Under the pieces are notes generated by a model. That model worked only from the letters and a program-made list of their open reading frames with translations. It was not told the origin of the DNA and did no database searches. This document shows, in pieces, positions 1 to 10,574 of a stretch of 64,000 bases of DNA (its first letter is position 1; the number at the start of each line of letters is the position of its first letter). This DNA comes from Flavobacterium sp. (GTDB lineage Bacteria > Bacteroidota > Bacteroidia > Flavobacteriales > Flavobacteriaceae): NCBI GenBank assembly GCA_014379405.1, contig JACMLU010000025.1:225387-289386 (forward strand). Reading direction: 5' to 3'. A program made the translations under genes and the position numbers.

Positions 1-135
1 GGGTAACCTGATTATTAATTCGATTTACCCGATATTATTCTTAATTTAAGAGACCTATAGGCCTTAAAGTGTATTTTTTTATACTAATTTCAATTTAATT
101 GGCATTATATGCAAAAAATCATCGTTATGAAATTG

Positions 136-978
136 TCATTTTTTGAAGGAAGATTGTATGGCTTTGAATATTTCTTCAGTTGACAAGGAACCACTAACAA
201 TTAATCTCCTGATGGTGTATAGTGGCTCATTTGGGTCACCCTTGGTGGACAGGATAAAGGCAAGTTGGTAACCATTACTTTTCAGTTTAGGAATGCCCGC
301 CTTGTTCCAAATACCCGATGGATAGGCAAAATAATTCACGGGTTTTCCGGTAATGGATTCTAATTGTTTTTTTGGATTTAGAAGCTGGATATCCCAATCT
401 TTCCCTTTGTATTTTGTTATCGGATGATGATCCCAAGAATGTGCACCAATACTATGCCCGTTGTCCGATAAATTCTTGATTTGTGTTTTGGTCATGTATC
501 CGGGGCGATTAATTGAAACCGTCATAATAAAAAATACGCCCTTGAAACCATATTTGTTCATTTCGGCAGCGCCAATACTGAACTGTTCTTCGCGAGTATC
601 ATCAAAAGTAATCATTACGGGTTTAGAAGGTAATTTTCCGTTGTGAGTTAAATATTCATCCAGTTGAGCAGGTAAAATAGAGTGAAATCCATTTTCTGAT
701 AATGCTTTCATTTGCTGTGCAAAAGCTGTAGGAGTCACGGAATATGTTCTCATATTGTCACCATCACTGGCAAGAATATTCCGGATGCGATGGTAGCACA
801 ACACAGGAATTTCTGGTTTTTGAAGAATAGTTGTCAGACTAGATACTGGTTTTCTTTGCTCATCCTTTTTGACTTGCAATTTAATAAAAGGAGCCTCTTT
901 TTTTAATGCATCGGGTTTAGATTGACATCCTGCCAAAAATAGAAGTCCAACAAGAAATGGGAACAGAATATTTTTCAT
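136..978 (-). CDS. Polysaccharide deacetylase (NodB-like) lipoprotein
   Basis: A 280-aa predicted lipoprotein: hydrophobic leader followed by the lipobox LAGC with Cys18. The NodB (carbohydrate esterase 4-type) fold begins near residue 55; the metal and catalytic motif FDD is at residues 125-127 and the second metal motif HSWDH at 180-184. Family members remove N- or O-acetyl groups from peptidoglycan, chitin-like glycans, xylan or biofilm glycans; the substrate here is not evident. It follows the gene at 1001-2053 on the same strand with a 22-base gap, so the two are probably co-transcribed. The final catalytic motif of chitooligosaccharide deacetylases is not obvious, so activity is inferred rather than certain. 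Confidence 0.85.
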   Translation of the reverse strand: MKNILFPFLVGLLFLAGCQSKPDALKKEAPFIKLQVKKDEQRKPVSSLTTILQKPEIPVLCYHRIRNILASDGDNMRTYSVTPTAFAQQMKALSENGFHSILPAQLDEYLTHNGKLPSKPVMITFDDTREEQFSIGAAEMNKYGFKGVFFIMTVSINRPGYMTKTQIKNLSDNGHSIGAHSWDHHPITKYKGKDWDIQLLNPKKQLESITGKPVNYFAYPSGIWNKAGIPKLKSNGYQLAFILSTKGDPNEPLYTIRRLIVSGSLSTEEIFKAIQSSFKK

Positions 979-1000
979 GATTCAAAAGGATTGCCACAAA

Positions 1001-2053
<1,053 letters not shown>

Positions 2054-2227
2054 AAGGCAGTATTTTTAGTTGCCAAATAAAGATAAGGAATTTAAAATCT
2101 AATTCTAACTTATAATGAAATATATTGGTCTGATTTTTTTAAACCTAAGCCCTAATATTAGGGAAACGAAAAAACCAAGAATTAGTGAGATGGAAAAAAA
2201 ACTATTGTTTGAAGGTATTTTATATTG

Positions 2228-2299
2228 TAGCCCCGCCGAGAATCGAACTCGGATCAAAAGTTTAGGAAACTCCCATTCTATCCGTTGAACTACGGGGCT
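2228..2299 (-). tRNA. tRNA-Arg (anticodon CCT)
   Basis: On the minus strand a full cloverleaf can be drawn: acceptor AGCCCCG/CGGGGCT, D arm GTTC/GAAT, anticodon stem GGAGT/ACTTT with loop TTCCTAA (anticodon CCT), and T arm CCGAG-TTCGATT-CTCGG. The discriminator is A and the 3' CCA is not encoded. CCT reads AGG codons, hence arginine. Manual folding; boundaries could shift by one base. Confidence 0.93.
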
Positions 2300-2519
2300 A
2301 AAAACCAATATCTCTATAAATGCCCTATTTTTTTGGGCTTTCTGGAATACAGCTTGATTCGTTTAGCTTCACAAATGTATCAAATTTATTTGATTCACAT
2401 ATTTTAAAAAAAGAGTGATTTAATGCGATTTTGAGCACTGATTTTAGAAATTTTAAAGGCAAAAACAGAGTCGAAAACAATAAGTTAAATCACCTAACAA
2501 AAGATAGTATTCGATTATA
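2300..2519. other. Intergenic region without recognised gene
   Basis: AT-rich spacer between the tRNA and the promoter region of the carbohydrate-esterase operon. I see no ORF with coding character and no clear RNA structure. Confidence 0.6.
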
Positions 2520-2566
2520 TTTTGACAGTATAGTATCTTTTTAAGACTATTAATATTTTATATTTA
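2520..2566 (+). promoter_or_regulatory. Operator-like 23-mer plus promoter of the CE2 operon
   Basis: A 23-base element (2520-2542) starts TTTTGACAGTATAGTATC. It matches 20 of 23 positions of an element at 19097-19119 upstream of the GH2 gene. In both places a TTTT at the end of the element is followed after 17 bases by a -7-like box (here TATATTTA, 2559-2566), and the start codon lies 31-36 bases further on. The -7 box differs from the Bacteroidota consensus TAnnTTTG in its last base. Probably an activator site abutting the -33 region. Confidence 0.5.
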
Positions 2567-2602
2567 CAAGATTATAATATTCTCAAATTAAGACCGTATA
2601 AT

Positions 2603-3700
2603 ATGATTTTTAGAAAAATTCAGCTTATAATTTTATTGATTTCCTTTTCATTCGTTTCCATTGCTCAAAATAAGGAAGAAACCCATTCATTTTTTGAATA
2701 TCAGGGAAGAGTAGAAAAAATGCAAGACAATAAAGTGATTTTAGTTGGATCTGCTTCCTCTGTTTCGTTTGATTTTAAAGGAAATTCCTGTTCCATTTCC
2801 TTGCAAAGTCTAGTAGATCACCAAAATTATGTTTCCTTGGAACTCGATGGAAAATACATTGGGAGAATCCGAATCGAAAAAGGCGAAGCCAAATCATTTC
2901 CTGTCACCATTTCGGAAAAGAAAAACACACATCGTCTTTCTGTTTATAAAGCTACAGAAGCTGCCAATGGAGGAGTATTATTTGCAGGAACAACGGCGAA
3001 ATTAATAGTAAGTCCAAGACCTAAAACTAAAAAGAGAATCGAACTCATAGGCGATTCCATTACTTGCGGATTTGGTAATGATGCCACAACAATTCCCTGT
3101 GGAACGGGCGATTGGTACGACCAGCACAACGCGTATTGGGCTTATGGACCAGTACTTTCAAGAGCTTTGGATATTGAATATGTATTGAGTTCCGTTTCGG
3201 GTTACGGAATGTATCGCAACTGGAATGACGAGCATCTCGATGAGCCCATTATTCCTGATGTGTATGAAAATTTATATCTCGATAAAGACAGTTCTAAACC
3301 CTATGATTTTAAATTTCAACCCGATTTAGTGAGCATTTGTTTGGGAACCAATGACCTTTCCGATGGCGATGGCAAAAAACCGAGATTGCCATTTAATGAA
3401 GAAAAATACGTTTCGAATTACATCGAATTTATCAAAACCGTGTACAAACACGCACCCAATACTCGAATCGTTTTGCTCAACAGTCCAATGGTTTTTGGAG
3501 CTCGGAATGTAACTATGGTAAATTGTTTGAAAAAAATCATTCAAGCATTCGAAAATGATACAGTTCATAAAAAAATTGAATTATTCGAATTCCAACCAAT
3601 GATTCCCAAAGGTTGCAATACTCATCCTGATATTGCCGATGATAAAGTGATGGCCGACCAATTAATTCCCTTTTTTAAAAAATTGTTAAATGAAAAATAA
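2603..3700 (+). CDS. Secreted SGNH acetyl esterase (CE2-like)
   Basis: 365 aa with a signal peptide ending around FVSIAQ (residues 1-22). The N-terminal part (about 30-135) looks like the beta-sandwich of CE2 esterases. The SGNH domain follows, with GDSIT at 150-154 (nucleophile Ser152), GTND at 248-251 and the C-terminal His motif THPD at 340-343 (His341). CE2 enzymes remove O-acetyl groups from xylan and glucomannan, often at the 6-position. First gene of a run continuing with a SASA esterase, GH2 and GH3, and overlapping the next gene by 11 bases. Its promoter shares a motif with that of the GH2 gene at 19.2 kb. A general secreted SGNH esterase remains possible. Confidence 0.85.
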   Translation: MIFRKIQLIILLISFSFVSIAQNKEETHSFFEYQGRVEKMQDNKVILVGSASSVSFDFKGNSCSISLQSLVDHQNYVSLELDGKYIGRIRIEKGEAKSFPVTISEKKNTHRLSVYKATEAANGGVLFAGTTAKLIVSPRPKTKKRIELIGDSITCGFGNDATTIPCGTGDWYDQHNAYWAYGPVLSRALDIEYVLSSVSGYGMYRNWNDEHLDEPIIPDVYENLYLDKDSSKPYDFKFQPDLVSICLGTNDLSDGDGKKPRLPFNEEKYVSNYIEFIKTVYKHAPNTRIVLLNSPMVFGARNVTMVNCLKKIIQAFENDTVHKKIELFEFQPMIPKGCNTHPDIADDKVMADQLIPFFKKLLNEK

Positions 3701-5069
3701 TATAATCGCATTCGTTCTTTTCCTGATAATTTCAAATACGGCTTTCGCTAATGTTACGTTGCCGAATGTGTTTTCGGATAATATGGTTTTGCAGCGCAAC
3801 GCCGAAGTCACCATTTGGGGTTGGGCTAATCCGCAGGAAGAAGTCGTGATTACGCCAAGTTGGAACAATAAAACCTATAAAATTAAAGCCAGCAATCAGG
3901 CGAAATGGGAAATCAACATTCCCACTCCAAAAGAAGGCGGCCCTTTTTCTATTTCGATAAAAGGTTACAACGAAATCGTCTTGAAAAACATCTTGATTGG
4001 TGAAGTTTGGATCTGTTCCGGACAATCTAATATGGAAATGAACGCCAGCTGGGGAATTGAGAATGGCGACGAAGCGGTAAAAAATGCCGTGAATCCTAAC
4101 ATCCGATTTTTTTTAGTGCCAAAATTAACCGCCACAGTTCCTCAAAATAACATATCTGGAACTTGGACGGAATGCTCGCCCGAAACAATGAAATACTTCA
4201 GCGCTGTGGGTTATTTCTTTGGAAAGCGTTTGCAGGAAGAATTGAAAGATGTGCCTATTGGTTTAATTTCGTCAAATTGGGGCGGAACGCCAGCTGAGAT
4301 TTGGATGCCGGAAGAAGTGATTCAAAATGATGCCGTTTTATTGGAAGCCACCAAAACCCGAAAAGAAGAAAGATATGGACCAAACCAACCAGGGCGTGCT
4401 TTCAACGCAATGATTTATCCGTTGACGGGATTCAAAATTGCAGGCGTGATTTGGTATCAAGGCGAAAGCAATGTGGGTTCATCTGTTTACGACAAAACTT
4501 TTTCTGCTCTAATCACGTCTTGGAGAAAATTATGGAAATCCGATTTTCCGTTTTATTATGTTCAGATTGCGCCTTATAATTACGGTGAAAACCATTTTGG
4601 TGGCGCCATCATTCGCGATGCCCAACGAAAAGTGTTGCAAGATGTTCCGAATACCGGAATGGTAATGACCAGCGACATTTCGCCCATTGACGACATTCAT
4701 CCAAAAGACAAGAAATCCGTAGGAACTCGTTTGGCAAATTTGGCTTTGGCGAATACCTATAAAACCATTACGACATTGGTAAACGGACCACTTTATAAAG
4801 GAATTAAAATAGAAAAAAGTAAAATAACGGTCACTTTTGAGTATGCAGATGGCTTGTATTTTAAGGATAAAAAAGCCGATTTGTTTGAAGTTGCTGGAGC
4901 AGACGGTATTTTTTATGAAGTTGTGGCAACTATTAATAACAACAATGTGATTTTACAATCAGATAAAGTGAAAAATCCAGTTAAAGTGCGTTTCGCTTGG
5001 AAAAACAATGCTCAATCTCAACTTTTCAATAAAGCTAATTTACCAGCATCGTCCTTTATAACCGAATAA
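3690..5069 (+). CDS. Sialate O-acetylesterase-family (SASA) esterase
   Basis: 459 aa with a signal peptide (about 1-20, ending AFA). The family motif SGQSNMEM carries the nucleophile Ser113, followed by NWGGTPAEIW and, later, GVIWYQGESN and DDIHPKD, the last holding the expected Asp/His pair. In polysaccharide-utilisation loci such enzymes commonly de-acetylate hemicellulose (acetyl-xylan or acetyl-mannan) rather than sialic acid. Together with the upstream CE2-like enzyme it suggests a heavily acetylated substrate. The ATG lies inside the end of the upstream gene (11-base overlap), implying translational coupling. Confidence 0.85.
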   Translation: MKNNIIAFVLFLIISNTAFANVTLPNVFSDNMVLQRNAEVTIWGWANPQEEVVITPSWNNKTYKIKASNQAKWEINIPTPKEGGPFSISIKGYNEIVLKNILIGEVWICSGQSNMEMNASWGIENGDEAVKNAVNPNIRFFLVPKLTATVPQNNISGTWTECSPETMKYFSAVGYFFGKRLQEELKDVPIGLISSNWGGTPAEIWMPEEVIQNDAVLLEATKTRKEERYGPNQPGRAFNAMIYPLTGFKIAGVIWYQGESNVGSSVYDKTFSALITSWRKLWKSDFPFYYVQIAPYNYGENHFGGAIIRDAQRKVLQDVPNTGMVMTSDISPIDDIHPKDKKSVGTRLANLALANTYKTITTLVNGPLYKGIKIEKSKITVTFEYADGLYFKDKKADLFEVAGADGIFYEVVATINNNNVILQSDKVKNPVKVRFAWKNNAQSQLFNKANLPASSFITE

Positions 5070-5172
5070 ATTATTCTTGTCCGCAAAAATTTTGCTTCGC
5101 TCTAAACCAAGAGAATGGATGAAATAATTAGTGCAAACATTAAAAAAAAATGATAATATTGACTTTTATTTT

Positions 5173-6984
5173 ATGAAAAAATATAAAATTATAATTCTTT
5201 TAATAGTTTTTCATTTTCTAATAAATGGAAATACTGTATTGGCTCAAACGGCTATGATTAGTCCTGCTGATCGAAAAACCGAAAGTTTGAATGGCCAATG
5301 GAATGCAATTATTGACCCAACTAATACAGGAGAATGGAGAAAATTTTGGGAAGAAAAAAAGCCAGAGAAAAAAACCGATTTTTCAGAATATTCGTTTGAA
5401 GGGAGTTTGGTTTTGAACGTCCCAGCAGATTTTAATTCACAGCTGTCCGAATTGAATTATTATGAGGGAATTGTTTGGTACAAAAAAACATTTACCTATC
5501 CTGTAAAGAATGGTAAACGCTTGTTTTTGCATTTTGGCGCAGTCAATTATAAGGCAGATGTTTATTTGAATGGTAAACTTTTAGGTAGTCACGAAGGAGG
5601 TTTTACTCCCTTTCAATTTGAGATTACGAATTTGGTTAATGCTTCCGAAAACTCAGTGGTGGTTAGAGTGAATAGCAAACGACTCAAAGACGGAATTCCC
5701 GGCGAAGGATACGACTGGTTTAATTATGGAGGAATTACAAGAGAAGTGACTATTATAGAAACACCAATGTCGTTTATTGAAGATTATTCTATTCAATTAA
5801 AAAAGAATTCAAATAATGAAGTTTTAGGATGGGTAAAGGTAACTGGAGCTACTGGAGTCCAAAAAATAAAAGTAAGCATTCCCGAATTAAACTTGAATTA
5901 CACTACAAAAACAGATGTAAATGGATATGCGGTAGTGCAATTTAAGTCAAATTTTACCCTTTGGAGCCCTGAAAATCCAACTTTATACAAAATAATTATT
6001 AGTAGCGAATCGGATAGTGTTACAGATCAAATTGGATTTAGAAACATTGAGGTAAAGGGCGCAAAAATAGTTCTCAATGGGAAACCTATTTTTATAAAAG
6101 CTATCAATTTTCACGAAGAAATGCCATTGCGTGGAGCAAAAGCCTATTCTGAGGAAGATGCTCTTTTGCTTTTGAATTGGGCAAAAGAATTGGGTTGTAA
6201 TTTGGTAAGATTGGCACATTATCCCCACAGTGAACACACGGTTCGTTTGGCCGAAAAAATGGGGGTGATGGTTTGGGAAGAATTACCGATTTACCAACAT
6301 ATCGAGTTTTCGGCAGTTGGTGTGGAGCAAAAAATGGATTTGATGCTCAAAGAAATGATTAAAAGAGACAAAAACCGTTGTGGAATAATCGTGTGGAGTT
6401 TGTCTAATGAAACGTATCAGTTTACAGAAAATCGAGATAATGCTTTAATAAAATTATCCAAACAATGCAAAATACTCGATCCAACACGACTTACAACAAC
6501 AGTGATTTGTACACAAGGCTATACCAATAATGAATTTAATGTATGGGATCCACTTTACAATTATTTTGATGTGATTTCAATAAATGAATATTTAGGTTGG
6601 TACACACCTTGGCAAGGGCTGCCAAAGGAAACAAAATGGAAATTGGTAAACAGCAATAAACCTGTCATCATTTCGGAGTTTGGTGGGGAAGCGCTTTACG
6701 GCAATACTGCTGAACCAAAAGATGCAGCTTCTTCTTGGAACGAATCGTATCAGGAGCAGATTTACAAGGATCAAATCGAGATGTTTGCAACGGTTCCTAA
6801 TTTGGCTGGAGTATGTCCGTGGATTTTATGTGATTTTCGCTCTTTATCGCGATTGCACCCAGTGTATCAAAAGGGCTGGAACAGGAAAGGACTGCTATCT
6901 GATAAGGGTGAAAAGAAAAAAGCTTGGTACGTTTTGAAAGCGTATTATGAAAATGAGAATAATAATATTGAAAATAAAAAATAA
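5173..6984 (+). CDS. Glycoside hydrolase family 2 (beta-glucuronidase/mannosidase type)
   Basis: 603 aa from the chosen ATG at 5173; an in-frame GTG at 5131 would add 14 polar residues ahead of a clean signal peptide (MKKYKIIILLIVFHFL...AQ), so the ATG is preferred. Architecture is classic GH2: sugar-binding jelly roll (about 30-190), immunoglobulin-like sandwich (200-285), TIM barrel (290-595). Acid/base is Glu413 in SNET and the nucleophile Glu502 in ISEFGGE. The resemblance is to uidA-like GH2 enzymes; beta-glucuronidase, beta-mannosidase and beta-galactosidase cannot be separated by eye. The stop codon overlaps the start of the GH3 gene (TAATG), so they are co-translated. Confidence 0.85.
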   Translation: MKKYKIIILLIVFHFLINGNTVLAQTAMISPADRKTESLNGQWNAIIDPTNTGEWRKFWEEKKPEKKTDFSEYSFEGSLVLNVPADFNSQLSELNYYEGIVWYKKTFTYPVKNGKRLFLHFGAVNYKADVYLNGKLLGSHEGGFTPFQFEITNLVNASENSVVVRVNSKRLKDGIPGEGYDWFNYGGITREVTIIETPMSFIEDYSIQLKKNSNNEVLGWVKVTGATGVQKIKVSIPELNLNYTTKTDVNGYAVVQFKSNFTLWSPENPTLYKIIISSESDSVTDQIGFRNIEVKGAKIVLNGKPIFIKAINFHEEMPLRGAKAYSEEDALLLLNWAKELGCNLVRLAHYPHSEHTVRLAEKMGVMVWEELPIYQHIEFSAVGVEQKMDLMLKEMIKRDKNRCGIIVWSLSNETYQFTENRDNALIKLSKQCKILDPTRLTTTVICTQGYTNNEFNVWDPLYNYFDVISINEYLGWYTPWQGLPKETKWKLVNSNKPVIISEFGGEALYGNTAEPKDAASSWNESYQEQIYKDQIEMFATVPNLAGVCPWILCDFRSLSRLHPVYQKGWNRKGLLSDKGEKKKAWYVLKAYYENENNNIENKK

Positions 6985-9278
6985 TGAAAAATAACAAATT
7001 AATCATCGCAGGATTTTTTAGCCTGATTACCATCGGAACTATGAACGCACAAAAAAAACCACATTTAGACAAAACAAAACCCATCGAAGACCGCATTTCT
7101 TTATTGATGAAAGAAATGACCCTCGAAGAAAAAGTGGGGCAAATGAACCAATACAATGGTTTTTGGGAAGTAACCGGCCCAGCTCCAAAAGGAGGAAATG
7201 CCGAACTGAAATACAAACATTTGCGTGACGGTTGGGTGGGTTCAATGCTGACGGTTCGTGGCGTGAAAGAAGTTCGTGCGGTTCAAAAAATTGCCGTTGA
7301 GGAAACCCGATTGGGAATTCCATTAATCATTGGTTTTGATGTGATTCATGGCTATAAAACTTTGAGTCCAATTCCGTTGGCAGAAGCGGCGAGTTGGGAT
7401 TTGGAAGCCATCAAAAATTCGGCCAGTATTGCGGCTGACGAAGCTTCGGCATCGGGAATTAACTGGACTTTTGGGCCAATGGTTGATATTTCACGTGAAG
7501 CCCGTTGGGGAAGAGTGATGGAAGGATCAGGCGAAGATCCATTTTTGGGAAGCAAAATCGCAACGGCAAGAGTCAAAGGTTTTCAAGGAGAAACTAGAGC
7601 CGATTTATCGAAAGTCAATACAATTGCGGCTTGCGCCAAACATTTTGCAGCCTACGGTTTTGCCGAAGCGGGAAAAGAATACAACACGGTTGACATCGGT
7701 AATGCGACTCTTTACAACACGGTTTTGCCACCGTTCAAAGCGGCGAACGATGCTGGAGTGAGAACTTTTATGAATTCCTTTAATATTCTGAATGGCATCC
7801 CTGCAACAGGAAGCTCCTTTTTACAAAGAGACATTCTAAAAGGCAAATGGAAATTTGACGGATTCGTGATTACCGATTGGGCTTCCATTCGAGAAATGAT
7901 ATCGCACGGTTACGCCAAAGACGGAGCCGAAGCTTCGGAAAAAGCCGTAAAAGCAGGCTCGGATATGGATATGGAATCCTATTTGTATGTTGCCGAATTA
8001 GTCAAATTGGTCAAGGAAGGAAAAGTAAAAGAAGCCTTGGTTGATGATGCCGTTCGAAGAATTCTTCGTGTAAAATTCGAATTGGGATTGTTTGACGACC
8101 CTTACAGATATTGTGACGAAGCCAGAGAAAAAGCAACCATTGGCAACAAAGCCAATAACGATGGGGTTTTGGATATGGCCAAAAAATCAATCGTCTTGTT
8201 GAAAAACGATAAAAATTTGTTGCCATTAAAAAAATCAGGACAAAAAATTGCTTTGATTGGGGCTTTGGCCAATGACAAAAACAGCCCCTTGGGAAGTTGG
8301 AGAATCGCTGCTGATGATAATTCTGCCGTTTCTGTTTTGGAAGGAATGCAACAGTACAAAGACAATCAATTAACGTTCGAAAAAGGGGCTGATTTGACTA
8401 TTGGAAAAACATCTTTTACAGCGGAATTGGTATTCAATACCACCGACAAAAGCGGTTTTGACGCTGCCAAAAAAGTAGCCGCCAATGCTGATGTTGTGGT
8501 AATGGTTTTGGGTGAAGTTGGTTTTCAATCGGGTGAAGGACGCAGCAGAGCCAATCTAGATTTACCGGGTTTGCAGCAAGAATTATTGGAAGAAATTTAC
8601 AAAGTAAACCCGAATATTGTTTTGGTTTTAAACAACGGACGACCATTGGCTTTGCCCTGGGCAGCCGAGCATGTTCCTGCCATTGTCGAGGCTTGGCAAT
8701 TGGGAACCCAAACAGGAAATGCCGTGGCACAAGTCTTGTACGGCGATTACAATCCGAGTGGAAAATTACCAATGTCTTTCCCTAGAAACGTGGGGCAATG
8801 TCCTATTTATTACAACAATTTCAACACAGGAAGACCCTCAAATGTTGATAAAAATGTGTTTTGGTCGCATTATACCGATGTGGAGAAAACACCACAATTC
8901 CCTTTTGGTTTCGGATTGAGTTACACGACTTTCGATTATAAAAATTTGAAAATCAATAAAGCGGCTTTTACCAAAGGTGAGCCTGTAAAAATTTCGGTTG
9001 AGGTGACCAATTCTGGAAATTACGACGGAAAAGAAGTGGTTCAATTGTACATTCAGGATGTTGCCGCCAGTTTGGCAAGACCCGTAAAAGAATTGAAAGG
9101 TTTCGAATTAATCGAATTGAAAAAAGGCGAAACCAAAACCGTTACCCTGACTTTGACCGAGAAAGAGTTGGGTTTCTTTGATAACGACGGCAATTATTTG
9201 GTAGAACCGGGCACTTTCAAAATTATGGTGGGAGGAAGCTCCGACAAAGGTTTGGAAAGTAGTTTTGAGTTGGAGTAA
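6984..9278 (+). CDS. bglX: Glycoside hydrolase family 3 beta-glucosidase (BglX-like)
   Basis: 764 aa, the full length of periplasmic BglX-type enzymes. Signal peptide 1-22 (FSLITIGTMNAQ). GH3 N-terminal TIM barrel (about 30-390) with nucleophile Asp298 in VITDWAS; the KHF and AY motifs binding subsite -1 are present (CAKHFAAYG). The alpha/beta sandwich spans about 400-620 and holds GEVGFQSGEG, and a fibronectin-III-like domain ends the protein. It would release glucose or xylose from the non-reducing ends of beta-linked oligosaccharides in the periplasm. Last CAZyme of the 2.6-9.3 kb run. Substrate may be cello-, gluco-manno- or xylo-oligosaccharides. Confidence 0.9.
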   Translation: MKNNKLIIAGFFSLITIGTMNAQKKPHLDKTKPIEDRISLLMKEMTLEEKVGQMNQYNGFWEVTGPAPKGGNAELKYKHLRDGWVGSMLTVRGVKEVRAVQKIAVEETRLGIPLIIGFDVIHGYKTLSPIPLAEAASWDLEAIKNSASIAADEASASGINWTFGPMVDISREARWGRVMEGSGEDPFLGSKIATARVKGFQGETRADLSKVNTIAACAKHFAAYGFAEAGKEYNTVDIGNATLYNTVLPPFKAANDAGVRTFMNSFNILNGIPATGSSFLQRDILKGKWKFDGFVITDWASIREMISHGYAKDGAEASEKAVKAGSDMDMESYLYVAELVKLVKEGKVKEALVDDAVRRILRVKFELGLFDDPYRYCDEAREKATIGNKANNDGVLDMAKKSIVLLKNDKNLLPLKKSGQKIALIGALANDKNSPLGSWRIAADDNSAVSVLEGMQQYKDNQLTFEKGADLTIGKTSFTAELVFNTTDKSGFDAAKKVAANADVVVMVLGEVGFQSGEGRSRANLDLPGLQQELLEEIYKVNPNIVLVLNNGRPLALPWAAEHVPAIVEAWQLGTQTGNAVAQVLYGDYNPSGKLPMSFPRNVGQCPIYYNNFNTGRPSNVDKNVFWSHYTDVEKTPQFPFGFGLSYTTFDYKNLKINKAAFTKGEPVKISVEVTNSGNYDGKEVVQLYIQDVAASLARPVKELKGFELIELKKGETKTVTLTLTEKELGFFDNDGNYLVEPGTFKIMVGGSSDKGLESSFELE

Positions 9279-9295
9279 GTAATAAATCTTTCAAC

Positions 9296-9366
9296 TATAG
9301 CCTACGGTTTCAACCTTGGGGAATGTGATTGGGATGTGTCCAACGGTTGAAACCGTTGGTTATGGT
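9296..9366. repeat. Imperfect inverted repeat after the GH3 gene
   Basis: Arms CTATAGCCTACGGTTTCAAC and its near-complement GTTGAAACCGTTGGTTATGG, separated by about 30 bases. No T-run follows, so it looks like a dispersed palindromic element rather than a simple terminator, though it may still stabilise the 3' end of the bglX transcript. Confidence 0.7.
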
Positions 9367-9403
9367 TTACATCAATATTATAAGAATTAAGTTAAGGTTT
9401 TTT

Positions 9404-9473
9404 GTCATTTCGACCAGCGGGAGAAATCACATAACGAGAGCAACTGATGTGATTTCTCCTTTGTCGAAATGAC
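9404..9473. repeat. Palindromic element (GTCATTTCGAC ... GTCGAAATGAC)
   Basis: A 70-base imperfect palindrome: outer arms GTCATTTCGAC/GTCGAAATGAC and inner arms GAGAAATCACAT/ATGTGATTTCTC. Elements of this wording are, to my recollection, dispersed widely in Flavobacteriia genomes. It separates the bglX end from the aldo/keto reductase promoter and may act as a REP-like or transcription-ending structure. Confidence 0.75.
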
Positions 9474-9603
9474 AACGCTAGAAGTTTTGGTTAGTTTAAC
9501 CCGATTTGTATTTAAAAAACATGTCGGGTTTATTTGCATTATACACTTACGAATGCGAACTTTACCCATTATAAAACGAAATATCAAATTTTAAATCGAT
9601 ACA

Positions 9604-10566
9604 ATGGAATACAATAGATGTGGAAAAAGTGGTTTGAAATTGCCGCAAATTTCCTTGGGATTATGGCATAACTTCGGTTCGGTGGATTCATTCGAAAATG
9701 CCGAAAGTATTGCCAAAGCAGCTTTCGACAAAGGAATCACCCATTTTGATTTGGCCAATAATTACGGTCCGGTTCCGGGTTCGGCGGAGACTAATTTTGG
9801 TAAAATCCTCAAAAATAATTTTCAAGGAAACGTGCGGGACGAAATCGTGGTTTCGACCAAAGCGGGTTACACAATGTGGGATGGGCCTTATGGCGATTGG
9901 GGTTCACGCAAATATTTATTGTCGAGTTTAGACCAAAGTTTGAAACGAATGGATTTGGACTACGTAGATATTTTCTATTCGCACCGTTTTGACCCAGAAA
10001 CGCCTTTGGAAGAGACGATGACTGCTTTGGATTATGCCGTTCGAAGCGGGAAAGCTTTGTACGCAGGAATATCCAATTATCCTCCAGAACAAACCGCCGA
10101 AGCTTCAGCCATTTTGAAACAATTGGGAACGCCTTGCTTGATTCATCAAGTGAAATATTCGATGTTTGTTCGCACGCCCGAAGAAGGTTTATTGGATGTT
10201 TTGGGAGAAAAAGGAATTGGTTGCATCGCCTTTTCGCCATTGGCACAAGGGCTTTTGACCGATAAATACCTTAAAGGAATTCCCGAAAATTCGAGAGCAT
10301 CTAATCCTAATGGTTTTCTAAAATCAGAAGATATTACCGAAGAAAAAATTAAGGTAATCGTTTCCTTGAATGACATTGCGCAAAGTAGAAACCAATCTTT
10401 GGCTCAAATGGCGTTGGCTTGGTTGCTCAAAGACAATAGAATTACCTCGGTGTTGATTGGTGCCAGTTCGGTGGGACAATTGCAGAACAATATTGATGCG
10501 TTGGGGAATATCGATTTTACGCAAGCGGAATTGGATAAGATTGAAGCTATTTTGGCATCGGTTTAG
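9604..10566 (+). CDS. Aldo/keto reductase (YghZ-like)
   Basis: 320 aa, cytoplasmic (no leader). The TIM-barrel aldo/keto reductase signatures are present: GLWHNFG near the N-terminus, catalytic Asp and Tyr in FDLANNYG (about 49-56), Lys in STKAGY, and His in FYSHRFDP. The NADPH-binding part near the C-terminus (VLIGASSVGQLQNN) matches the L-glyceraldehyde-3-phosphate reductase/KCNAB-like branch. It reduces small aldehydes or sugars. It sits between hemicellulase blocks but is separated from bglX by repeats, so it may have its own promoter; a link to sugar metabolism is inferred only. Confidence 0.88.
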   Translation: MEYNRCGKSGLKLPQISLGLWHNFGSVDSFENAESIAKAAFDKGITHFDLANNYGPVPGSAETNFGKILKNNFQGNVRDEIVVSTKAGYTMWDGPYGDWGSRKYLLSSLDQSLKRMDLDYVDIFYSHRFDPETPLEETMTALDYAVRSGKALYAGISNYPPEQTAEASAILKQLGTPCLIHQVKYSMFVRTPEEGLLDVLGEKGIGCIAFSPLAQGLLTDKYLKGIPENSRASNPNGFLKSEDITEEKIKVIVSLNDIAQSRNQSLAQMALAWLLKDNRITSVLIGASSVGQLQNNIDALGNIDFTQAELDKIEAILASV

Positions 10567-10574
10567 AATCATTT

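Noticed and set aside
5131..5172. GTG-start extension of the GH2 gene
   Set aside because: The added 14 residues are polar and precede a clean signal peptide beginning at the ATG at 5173.
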